This document shows, piece by piece, positions 1 through 9,793 of a DNA stretch of 64,000 nt. Position 1 is the first letter of the stretch. Every line of letters begins with the position of its first letter. The position numbers and the translations under genes were made by a program. Under the pieces are notes generated by a model, which saw nothing but the letters and a program-made list of their open reading frames with translations, was not told the DNA's origin and made no database searches. Source of the stretch: Silene latifolia (lineage: Eukaryota; Streptophyta; Magnoliopsida; Caryophyllales; Caryophyllaceae); assembly GCF_048544455.1 (NCBI RefSeq), contig NC_133534.1:33170217-33234216 (forward strand), written 5' to 3'.

Positions 1-2
1 AC

Positions 3-383
3 ATCGACATATTGGTGGACAATACTGCAGACCACGCATTACTATCCTTCATGGATGGATATGCGGGTTATAACCAAATCAAAATGGCCATGGAAGACAT
101 GCACAAAACCGCATTCGTCACCCAATGGGGAACCTATTGCTATACAGTAATGCCGTTCGGATTGATCAACGCTGGAGCTACATACCAACGCACCGCAACT
201 ACACTCTTACATGACATGATGCACAAAGAAGTTGAGGTATACGTAGATGACATGATCGTCAAATCCAAAGAGAGAGAGGGACATATTGCGAACCTTCGCA
301 AGTTCTTCGCAAGGCTACGGAAGTACAACATGAGACTCAATCCTCAGAAATGCACATTTGGGGTAACATCTGGCAAACTCTAG
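3..383 (+). pseudogene. Tat pol: reverse transcriptase core (partial)
   Basis: The window opens inside RT. The finger/palm sequence FMDGYAGYNQIKMA is followed by TVMPFGLINAGATYQR and the catalytic box YVDDMIVKS (about base 238). The reading frame ends just after TSGKL at 383, where similarity continues in another frame, so a small indel near 370-380 is inferred. RT copies the element RNA into cDNA. It is an internal fragment of a polyprotein, so no start codon is expected. Confidence 0.85.
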
Positions 384-1570
384 GATACGTCGTTAGCCAA
401 CGAGGTATAGAAATAGATCCCTCGAAAATCAAAGCTCTGATTGAAATGCCACAACCTCAAACGAGAAAAAAGAAGTCGAGGATTCTGGGAAAAGTTCAAT
501 ACATAAGTCGATTCATATCGAAACTTACAATGATTTGCGAGCCTATCTTCAAGAAACTCAAGAAGACAGACCACACCATGTGGGATGATGATTGTCAAAA
601 GGCGTTCGACAGAATCAAGGAGATATTGGCTAAACCACCAGTGCTCATGCCACCACAACAAGATCAACCTCTTGGTTTGTATCTCACGAGAATCGAAACC
701 GCCATGGGTGCCATGCTAGCTCAAACCGTAGGAAGTGAAGAAAGAGCTATTTACTATCTAAGTAAGAAGTTCTTGGAATACGAGTGCAAATACTCACAAC
801 TCGAAAAGACATGCCTCGCTCTTGTGTGGGCAACAAAGAAGCTACGCCACTACATGCTTAGCTACTCCGTCAAAATATTCTCCAAGATGGATCCAGTCAA
901 ATACCTCTTCGAGAAACCTGTCCTCAATGGACGCCTAGCAAGATGGACCATGATGCTCTCAGAATTTGACCTCAAATACGTGCCACTAAAAGTAATAAAG
1001 GGTCGCGCCGTCGCCGAATTCTTCGCAGAAAATCCCATCAACGACGCACAAGCCATAGATACTTGGTCATTTCCCGACGAGGATATACTTCAAACAGAGG
1101 TAGACTCCTGGGACCTATACTTTGATGGAGCATCAAACCTAAGAGGATTTGGGATAGGAGTGTTGCTCATTTCTCCTGAAGGTGAGCATACGCCGATCAT
1201 TTGTCAAACTCGACTTCGAGGTGACAAACAACGCGCAGAGTATGAGGCTTGTTTAATTGGACTACAAGCGCGAGTAAGCTTAGGCATCAAAAACCTCCGA
1301 GTGCATGGAGATTCGTCACTAATCATCAACCAAGTTACGGGATCTTGGAAAATCCGAAGCGAAAGCCTAGCACCCTATCAAGCTAGGATTGACCAAGTCG
1401 CTCAATTCTTTGATCACGTAACCTACTTGCACCTACCTCGGGAGGAAAATCAATTTGCAGACGCTCTTGCGAAACTTGCATCTTTGATAAACATGCCAGA
1501 TTACATGATGGAAATGCCTTTGTGTATCGAACGACGGTCGAGCGGCTTATGTCCATCAAATTACCGATGA
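350..1570 (+). pseudogene. Tat pol: RT connection, gypsy RNase H and second archaeal-type RNase H
   Basis: Continues the polyprotein after the frameshift. First comes the RT thumb/connection and a gypsy-type RNase H (QPLGLYLTRIETAMGAML, then YYLSKKF, YSQLEKTCLALVWA). A second RNase H follows from about 1105 with YFDGAS, YEACLIGL, HGDSSLI and NQFADALA, which supply the usual D-E-D-D catalytic set. The first domain has non-canonical residues at the expected catalytic D, as is usual when a second RNase H has taken over. The frame runs out at 1570, and integrase begins in another frame. Confidence 0.82.
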
Positions 1571-2040
1571 AGAAGAAATCGCACAGAACCCCGGTTCCAA
1601 GCAATCTGAACTTCAAGCTTAATGGTACCTATCCACCGGATATGGACAAAAGGGGACAACGAGCTATACGCCTACTAGCTTCACAATACGTCCTCATGCA
1701 AGGAGAATTATACAAAAGAACCCCTCTTGGTGTAGTCCTACGTTGCCTTGATCATTCACAGGCACGAAAAGTGATGGAAGAAGTCCACGACGGAGAATGC
1801 GGTCCTCATATGAGTGGACCTATGATGGCAAAGAAAATCACACGTCTAGGGTACTATTGGACCACAATGGAATCCGATTGCATCAAATATGTGAGGCATT
1901 GCCACAACTGTCAAATCTTCGGGAACGTACAACACGTCCCTCCTTCGTTGCTCTACACAATGACATCTCCTTGGCCATTCTCCGCGTGGGGAATCGACAT
2001 AATTGGGAAAATAACCCCAGCAGAACAGGAGGTCACTTTG
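1522..2040 (+). pseudogene. Tat pol: integrase N-terminal zinc region and start of catalytic core
   Basis: After a frame change near 1540 the integrase HHCC region is visible: GPHMSG, MAKKITRLGYYW, then HCHNCQIFG with the paired cysteines. The first part of the core follows with WGIDIIGKI, containing the first catalytic Asp. Two further frame changes occur within about 20 bases near 2025-2045, so the core is interrupted just before its central strand. Inactive in this copy. Confidence 0.8.
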
Positions 2041-2044
2041 TTTC

Positions 2045-2839
2045 ATCCTAGTAGCAATTGACTACTTCACCAAATGGGTAGAAGCGGCTTCCTACACCGC
2101 TCTCACGGCCAAAAATGTAGCCAAGTTCATACAAAATAACATCATCTGCCGATATGGTTGCCCACATGAGATCATCAGCGATAATGGGTCCCACTTCCAA
2201 GCCGAAACCGAACAGTTGCTAGCCAAGTACAAGATCAAGCATCATCACTCATCGCCCTATAGACCACAGACTAACGGCGCGGTAGAAGCGGCTAACAAGA
2301 ACGTCGTCACAATCCTCAAGAAAATGACCGACAATTATAGAGATTGGCCAAGCAAAATACCCTTCGCTTTGTGGGGGTATCGAACATCCGTCAGGACGCC
2401 CACTGGGGCTACTCCTTTCTATTTGACTTACGGCATGGAAGCCGTACAACCAGCCGAGCTAGAAATACCATCCTTGCGCATCCTACTAGAGAGTCAGATC
2501 CCTGAAGCCGATTGGAAGAAAGATAGATACGAAGAACTCATCCTCTTGGATGAACGTAGGCTTCGTGCCTTACATAATGTCCAAACATATCAAGCACGTA
2601 TCAAACGAGCTTTCAACAAAAGGGTTAGGCCAAGAAACATCAAAGAAGGAGATTTGGTTCTCAAATCGGTCAGAGCTCTTTTACCTGTCGACCCAAGGGG
2701 AAAATTCAAACCTAACTGGGCCGGACCATATCTAGTCAAATCCATACTCCCAGGGGGTGCGGTTAGAATCACAGACCTAGATGGGAATGAGTTCTCAAAC
2801 CCCACAAATCTCGACCAACTGAAACGATACTATGCCTAG
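2045..2839 (+). pseudogene. Tat pol: integrase catalytic core and C-terminal domain
   Basis: Reading resumes with AIDYFTKWVEAAS and contains the second catalytic Asp in IISDNGSHF (about 2176) and the Glu in NGAVEAANKN (about 2275). The C-terminal part carries the usual plant gypsy segments TSVRTPTGATPFYLTYGMEA, then GDLVLKSVR and KFKPNWAGPYLV, and stops at TAG 2837-2839. This is the normal end of pol in Tat elements. No chromodomain is visible. Confidence 0.83.
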
Positions 2840-3346
2840 GATAGAACAGAAACGCGCCTCGCGTAAACCCGCGTGTCGCTCTTGCGGCACTAAATAAGCG
2901 GCCCCTGGCCCTTTTGAATGTCACTATGCTCTTGCATTTTGGTAAACTTGTCATCCTCGTATCATCAAACAAACTAAATTCGCACCTCCAGAGTAAGCAA
3001 AAGCTCATGCTTATTTTCTATGTTCATTACGAGCTCTTGCTTCGAACAATTATTCTTTTACATTTACTCGAACTACGCGCAAGGGTTTGATTTCACTTTT
3101 AAGTGAATACGTAGGCAATCCTTCACGGGATTCAACCCACCATTTTATTTAAAATGTAAATAGAAGGACATTTGCATTGCATTTGAAATTCGACAAGAAT
3201 AATTAAAGAAAATCACAATGGTTTCGTAACCACTTAACCTTTTGTATTTCATTCAATTTCTAATAATAATAATACGACAAATAATAAAATCGACTAGGCT
3301 AGGATTCTAAAAATCCCTCCTTTTATTACAACAATAATAATAATAA
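2840..3346 (+). other. Post-pol non-coding segment of the Tat element
   Basis: No credible ORF. It contains a stretch around 3095-3130 reading GTGAATACGTAGGCAATCC, a short sequence I associate from memory with the region just behind pol in plant gypsy elements. (AAT)n-rich sequence at about 3260-3362 marks the 3' end of the antisense gene that follows. Confidence 0.5.
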
Positions 3347-4173
3347 TCAAATAATAATAATAAGACTTGGGCTATTCCTCCATCTTTCCCTTGCCTTTGT
3401 CGTTCTTGTCATATTTCTTGTCACGACCTCGAGCCGGCGCGCTCGCACCACTTCGGACCTAATCACCAACGGTCTTTCTCGAGGCCTGACTCTCCCATTC
3501 TTGCCAACCACCACCTCTGCGACAGGAGTAGTCTTCGATTTCTTCGAAGGATGAATGACTTGGAACCCAGCTTCCTCTTCTCCTTCAGTCAGATGCTTCT
3601 CCTTCTCTTTCTCTCCCTCGCGCACTTTGTAGTCAACGGGCTCACGCTTCCTCAGTCTTTCGCGCTCTTCCGAAGTTGCGGCCTTCCTCCACCTCAGATA
3701 AGAATCCGACACCCACAAGGCATTGGAGGAGAAGCTCAAGAACCACATATTTCTTTGGGCCCATTTCATAGCCCACTCTCTTCGGCTCTCTGTAGTAAGC
3801 ACCATAGCAGTCTGCGGAACGGTGTCAAGCCTGGGAATCATCTGCTTCAACCCGACTTGCCTCATCAATCTCTCAGGGAAGATGCATACCATGAACTCCA
3901 ATCCAGGGATGCGCACGGACCTAGTAGGATCCAAAGAAGACACTCCAGAGACGGACTTGAGGTGCCACCACGGTACAACCCACCTGATCAAAGGGCCATC
4001 ATCAGTCTTCAGCTTGTTCTTCCAATAATCGCAGACCCGGGTGAAATCCACCATGTACAGCCGTGTCCTCATCGAAATCATACGGGCATGATAGGAAAGT
4101 GCATGGCGGGGGCTCGAGCAATCGGAGACGTTCCATAAGCCAAGCCTACCAAAACAGGTATTAGACACCCGAG

Positions 4174-4246
<73 letters not shown>

Positions 4247-4247
4247 G

Positions 4248-4279
<32 letters not shown>

Positions 4280-4941
4280 AAAAGGAAAAAAGGAGGGTGT
4301 CTTTTTACCTGTAAGATGACGGGACTCCCCAAAAATGGAAGATCGCGGTTGGATTTCCTATTATCCAAGCCCAAGATAATCTCCCCTAAGCACAAGCAAG
4401 CTGGGCTCCTGCGCAGCTCCATTTGCTCAACGAGACCCAATAGGCGGGGATCACCTCTCAAATCTTCATCAACATGTCCCTGAAAGACATAAACGTGAAG
4501 CAAACAGAAGCCAAATGCTCTCCTTCTAGCGACATAAGAGACAGTAGGGTCGGCCCTGTTGATGAATCGATCCATAAAGTCCAGCATCCGTACGCCTTTC
4601 GAAGTAACAAGACGATCTACCTCAAGCCTAGTAAGTCCAAGCAAATCTCTAAACTTGCTCTTATACCCTTGTGAAGTGGAAGGGATGGCAGGTAGATGTT
4701 CGGGGTCCCACCCGCAAATAGCAGCAATTTCCTCCGGAAAAGGACAAATATCACCTCCTGGGAACGCGAAAACATGATAATTTGGATCCCAATAATCAAG
4801 ACATGCATCTAAGAACGGTTTTACTACCTTAATGAGTTTCAAACTCAACAAAGACCCAAGGTTGTAAGCACCCATGTCATGTTTCTCAATATTCGAAAAC
4901 TCGTTAGTCCATTCCTTCAAGCGAATTTCTAGGGTATTCAT
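3347..4941 (-). pseudogene. Antisense plant mobile domain (PMD) gene 1, two exons, frameshifted
   Basis: Lies opposite to the Tat pol. Exon 1 starts at ATG 4939-4941 (MNTLEIRLKEW) and runs 211 codons to a GT donor after base 4309. It holds the PMD signature (YHVFAFPGGDICPFPEEIAA, then ICGWDP). The intron (4149-4308) contains a T tract of about 100 nt on this strand. Exon 2 begins near 4145 and has RWVVPWWHLKSVSG, then a long basic, charged tail ending about 3347. The first residues of exon 2 (reading LLEPPP) and the rest are in different frames, so a frameshift near 4090-4110 is inferred. PMD proteins are known both as host nuclear proteins (MAIN/MAIL family) and as TE passengers. Function here is unknown. 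Confidence 0.7.
4149..4308 (-). other. Intron of PMD gene 1 with ~100-nt homopolymer tract
   Basis: On the minus strand: donor CAG|GTAAAA at 4309/4308, a nearly pure T tract (A on +, 4174-4277, broken by single C and G), then an acceptor TTTTGGTAG at about 4146. The tract occupies the polypyrimidine position. Its length is probably unstable and may be partly an assembly or sequencing effect. Confidence 0.6.
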
Positions 4942-5885
4942 GATGATAATTTTCTCTTGAAAATTTATGGGGAGTTTTTTATATGTGAATCGACGAAGAA
5001 GAGAAGGAAGAATTGTATGATTTAAAGCTTCATCGACGCTTCTATTTATACTAATTGCTGTTTCCAAAAATCTGTCAGAACCGACCTGCTTGGGAACAGG
5101 CGCGGCACCTGCTGCGCCTCTTCAAAGGGACGCAGACTCTTCTTTGCGCCTCTTCCCTAGCATCACTACGTGATTTCCGCGTTTGGATCTTTCCTAATTC
5201 TATAACCGAATAATTTCCTATTCCTACGGGATTTTATTTTGGTAAATCCGCGAAATTTACCATGCTCCAGGTTTCCTTGATCCATGAACGCGCATTTCGA
5301 GGCGACGTCGGCATTTTCGACCATTTTTTTTCTCACACTTTTATATTTAGTTTTCATTTTAATTCCTTTCTTTGATTCTTTCTTTTTCATTTTCACTTTT
5401 ATTTAATCATTTTACTTCTATTTTCTTCATTTTCTAACTTATATATTTCTTTTTTCTTTTTTTTTTTGCGGGGGTAACCCTCCCTATCGTCCGGTCATTT
5501 CCGACAAAATTTTTGCATTTTCGCGTCCTTTTCGAGTCTCATTTTGCACCAATTAAAGGCCTTATGCGTATATAAAAATGTAAATGAATGTGTTTTTCTA
5601 TGTGAATTTCGGCAGCATGACGGTGCAAACCGTTGTCTACCAAACTTGTCCAAAAGCTAACCTGCAGATACAAAAAACACAACCCAGCAGCAAAAGGCAC
5701 TCAGGCCATCGTATATACAACAAAAAAGCAAATGTACGAGCAAACTGGGGGCTTCGCCCCAAACAAATCCAGATGTGCAAACTGGGGGCTTCGCCCCAAA
5801 CAAATCCAAGTCTAAACAAACTGGGGGCTTCGCCCCAAACAAGTCCAAAAAATGTTCAAAATCAAGACTACAAAGACCACGCAGA
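4942..5885. other. Region between the two antisense PMD genes
   Basis: Upstream side of PMD gene 1. No protein recognised. It holds a CG-rich dyad pair at 5101-5157 about 160-215 bases upstream of the PMD1 ATG, a T/C-rich stretch at 5330-5470, and three copies of a GGGGCTTCGCCCC hairpin at 5744-5840, immediately 3' of the stop of PMD gene 2. Confidence 0.5.
5744..5840. repeat. Three tandem copies of ACTGGGGGCTTCGCCCCAAA
   Basis: Copies start near 5744, 5781 and 5820, spaced 37 and 39 bases, with spacers CAAATCCAGATGTGCAA and CAAATCCAAGTCTAAACAA. Each core GGGGCTTCGCCCC is a perfect 5-bp hairpin with a TTC-type loop. They lie just downstream of the stop codon of the antisense PMD gene 2 (stop at 5886-5888), where a 3' UTR would be. 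Confidence 0.85.
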
Positions 5886-8272
5886 CTACTGCTGAGCACC
5901 CTCCAACTCGGCAACCCTCGCCATAAGAGCGGCAATCTCGGCGTCCCGAAACTCGAGCTCCCTCGACAAACGAGCCGTCTCCTCCCGGGACTGGGCTAAC
6001 TCTCGCTCCAGCTCACGATCGGCCTGAGAACAGCAACAAGTTGGCTCATGTCAACCAATTCAAACAAAACTGGAAATCAAAAAATCAAAAGAGATCAAAC
6101 AAGGTTCATACCTGACGACCTCGACCGCCGACAAGTGCCTCGATGGCCGTAGCTCGTAGCCGGTTGGCCACCCTCCATAGTGCCACGAACCGAGATGGCG
6201 CGACCTGCGTTTCAAAAGCTTCTCAGTAAACTGAACAAGTTTAATCAAATGTGTTCTTACATAAAAACTATGCAAAGTAAAAGCTCACCCTCCGAATCAG
6301 ATGCTGCCAGTCGTCTAGGCCAGCATCCGTCACAGCCACGTCAAAATCACGCAACTCGGAGATCGTCGTCCTCCCGGTCGCGTCGGTGTACTCGAGGGTC
6401 TCGGGATACACTGGGGGCTCGATGCCCGCCGCCTCAACCTCCTGCAAAGACAAGTAAGCTTTCATTAATCGATGATCTTTCATCGTAATTCCCGAAGCCA
6501 ATCAAAGAGAAATAAAAGGATACTCACCACTACCGGCCAGTACGCCAACCTCCCGTAAAGGAACGCCGAGTAGTCCTCACCAGGCAGAAGGAGGTCATCG
6601 CCACTGGCACCAGCCAAGTCTGCCTCCCTCTCAGCCTCAGAAGGCTCCCTGAACATCGTCCTCGGAGGGTCAATAGGAACCGTCAATGCACCCCGAGAGC
6701 ACTGACGAGCCAAACGCTCGCCTAAGTACCACACAGGACCCATCGACGTCCACAACAACAATGGCTCGGGCTCCTAGGTCGAAGGACCTCAAAGAACAAA
6801 AGGAGGTGCCTCGGCATACTCCGCCCAAGGTCCTGGGCACCCACCGTGACAAGATAAAGACAGAGATCATTCCTATGATCGGATGAAGGGAAAGAAGTAT
6901 AAATGCATACAAACGGGATACTCACGTTTGCTCGGTGAAGGGCGTTCACATCCCGCCGGTAGACATTGTGAGAAGAACGCTTGCTCTTCGTCCGGCACAT
7001 GACCCAATCCCTCACCACGGGATAGGCCCTCTCCAGGGGCTCCGTCCTCTTGGGCGCGAGGCCCGGGAAGTAAGAGTACACCCACGCCTGTAAAACGGGA
7101 TAATCAATGACGATCTTTCGATCTTTGATAAGAGAAAGGAATTTATTTTGGTCCAAAGGAAGGTTCATACCTCCAACAGTAGCCCAGGTCCGACAGCGCC
7201 AGGAGAAGTCCCCTTCTCCATCAACTCCGGACGAACCATGGCCCTCATGAAGCGGATGAGGACCGCAAAACCAGCGGTGACCCAGTCCCAACGCCCTAGG
7301 GAGCTCAGGTCAGCAAGAAAGGGAAGAAGCGTCGACGTGACCTCTCACCCTTGTCTCCGAGGTAAATCGAAGACAAGAACCACCAAAGCCACAGACGAGC
7401 CCTCGCTCACTCGTACAAGGAGGAGGAGCCGTCTCCCTCCCATCGATCACCACCGATACCGGGGTCTTCCCCGCAAAGTAATCTCGAACATAGGTGCGGG
7501 TACCGGACCCGCACCGCAACGACCTTCGGCGACGGGTTCCAGCCGATCAACCTCCTCGCCTCGGCCGAATCCGCTCTCATGCCAGTCTCCGGCCACACCA
7601 TCTCCTCAGTCCCGCACGGCAGACCAGAAATCATGCCGTAATCCTCCAAGGTGACTCCCACTTCACCAAAAGGCAGGTGAAACGTGGAAGTCGTATCCCA
7701 AAACCGATCCAAGAAAGCGCGGACCAGGCTAAGGTTGGCCCGCAACTTCCTCTTCACGATATCCCTCCAGACCTGAACCAGAGGACCGAACGCTCCACGC
7801 TCAATCATGGCCCTCTCCTCCTCCGACAGCCGCTCGTAGTGCTCCATCGCCGTCGTGTACCCCGAGAACGACCGGATATTCCCGGCCTCCTATTATGATT
7901 CGAAATAAAGCTATCTTTAGTTCTGAAGTGAATTTGAAGGAAATTTGAACGAAAAACAGAAAGAGGATAAGTAATGAGTTAGGGAATTCCTATTTACCAA
8001 GCTCTTCACCGTCCTGTAGGACAAGTGACCCTCTGCAGCCCACACAAGGTGTCTACTCTCCCAAGTCTCGCCCACGCGGAGCTCCTCTCGGTGACGACCC
8101 CCTCGTCCGAGGTGGGCCCGTCGCGGAATCTCCTCCTCATCAGCAACCTCCTCCTCAGGAACCTCGTCTGCAGCAGCCATCACCGCGTCGGTGAAAGTCT
8201 GCTCCAAAGCCTCCTCAACCGTACTGGCGTCAACCTCCATGGGAGTCCTCCCGGAAGTGGAAGCATCATCAC
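5886..8272 (-). pseudogene. Antisense plant mobile domain (PMD) gene 2, at least seven exons, frameshifted
   Basis: Exons inferred from reading frame plus GT-AG sites (minus strand): 8272-7998 (acidic, PMEVDAS and EEALEQTF), 7889-7171 (PMD core FHLPFGEVGVTLEDYGMISG), 7087-6926 (QAWVYSYFPGLAPKR), 6773-6528 (GPVWYLGERLARQ), 6441-6289 (EVEAAGIEPPVYPETLEYTD), 6204-6112 (RFVALWRVANRLRA), 6023-5886 (coiled coil ELAQSREETARLSRELEF, then stop TAG). The second exon changes frame at least twice, near 7500 (YVRDYFAGKTPV is read in another frame) and near 7340, so this copy is probably dead. The first exon lies upstream of 8272 and was not identified. It shares strand and TE context with PMD gene 1 but has a different exon pattern and a coiled-coil tail. 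Function unknown. Confidence 0.68.
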
Positions 8273-9793
8273 CTGCAACATTAAAGCAAGTCCAGGCCGT
8301 ATCACGTGATGACAAGCCTTTGTTAAGTAGTTATTTCGAGCCTTCAAGGCCCGGAAGTCGCCCATTTCTGGCCATCCTTGGCCATATTCTCACCAATTCA
8401 ATCACTCATGTGACAAGTTGGGTCAAGTCAAGTCAAAGTCAAAGCCTAGTTCCGGGTTCGAGTCGAAAATTCGGCAGCATTTCGCTATAATGGCGGTTAT
8501 GCCCTAGAAAGGTGCCCTGCAAAAGTTGTCACCAACCAAAATTCCGAGATGACAGGAAGTTTACCCGTCACCCAAGGGTCCCAAATATCAAGTTTCATCA
8601 CAAATGGGCAATCCTAAGGCCATTTTCGAAGCCATTTTTCGATCTAGCTGTGAAACCGTCTCAAAATTCGCTCAAGGGCTCAAAACTCGATGAAAATTCA
8701 AAGTGAATACATGGTTATGTTCCTAACATTGCCTACTATCCATTTCTAGCATCAATTTGGCAAAGCAAATCCATTTGGGGGAAAAGCCCCAAATTTTCGA
8801 GTAAAAGGGTCGAAAACCCTAATGTTTGCGGCTCAAAATTCGACAAATACGGGTGATTAACGCAAGATTAAAACACATACCTCGATTAGTCATATTTCAA
8901 GCAAGCTTTTGAATCTAACCTTGATGGAAATGGTGAAGATTTGAGAGAGAAATTAAAAGATTTGTGTTTCGAAATAATGAATTAAAACCCTTCTGATTTC
9001 GCGTTTTTACGCAGAATTCTCAAATTGGGGAAAGGACGCAGCAGGCGCTGCGCCTCTTCCAAGAGACGCAGCTCTTGCTGCGCCTCTTCCTTTTGTTCCC
9101 TCCTTACGAATTTTCGAAAATTCGTTATGAGTTCGTTATTTGTGGGCCCATCTTTGGTGCGCCTCTTCTTCGATGACATTTTGTATCATTTTGGTCCGTT
9201 TCGACGATTTTTCTTCGTTCCGGCCCGCATTTTATCCAGCGCGACAATATTTTGCAGTATCGTCCAAATTCATTTTATCCCTCGCAGCAGTATTTCGCAG
9301 TATTGCTCGTTTTGTTTCGGCGCAGTGGTATTTTGCAGTACCGCTCACTCAAGACCCTTTTCCCTGACGATCAAGATGTCCCTAATCGTCGGTGTGTTCC
9401 CCAACAAGAGTTCGCTTGAGACCAACGCAAGCAAATTCAACTTCAACCTCAAGTTTTCTTGCCTGAGTTCGCTTGAGACCAACGCAAGTGGATTCCCCCC
9501 AGCAGTTTCTACCGACGTCCTGCTGCTTTCAACATTTCTTGTTTCCCGCGAAGTTCGATTAAGTCTCGGTATGGTCTCTTCTTATGGCTGGCGAGCTTCC
9601 TTACGTAGTCTAATGGACTTTAAACGACCCTCCCCGATAGTCGACAGACTCTAAAATGTTCCCGACGACAGGTCCTTGGCTCGGACCCCTTGAGCTGCCT
9701 CGCGTCGCCATAGTCGTCAAGTTGTAATCTTCGATTGACCTGATGGCTATACTTTGACTTTCGCCTTGTCCAAGCCTCGGTCAAAGTGGGGGC
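8273..9793. other. Upstream of PMD gene 2 to the Tat polypurine tract
   Basis: No complete coding exon recognised. The missing 5' exon of PMD gene 2 may lie here. It contains a CG-rich dyad pair at 9034-9090, a 24-base direct repeat GAGTTCGCTTGAGACCAACG at about 9410 and 9462, and GCAGTAT/GCAGTACCGCTC-like repeats at 9250-9350. It ends with the purine tract CAAAGTGGGGGCT. Confidence 0.45.

Noticed and set aside
4174-4300. Open frame through the poly-A/T tract giving a long phenylalanine run in the 329-codon minus frame
   Set aside because: The Phe run is simply the translated homopolymer; donor and acceptor sites show that it is an intron.
7148-7898. Long plus-strand frames opposite PMD gene 2
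   Set aside because: Arg/Ser/Pro-rich shadows of the GC-rich minus-strand exons.
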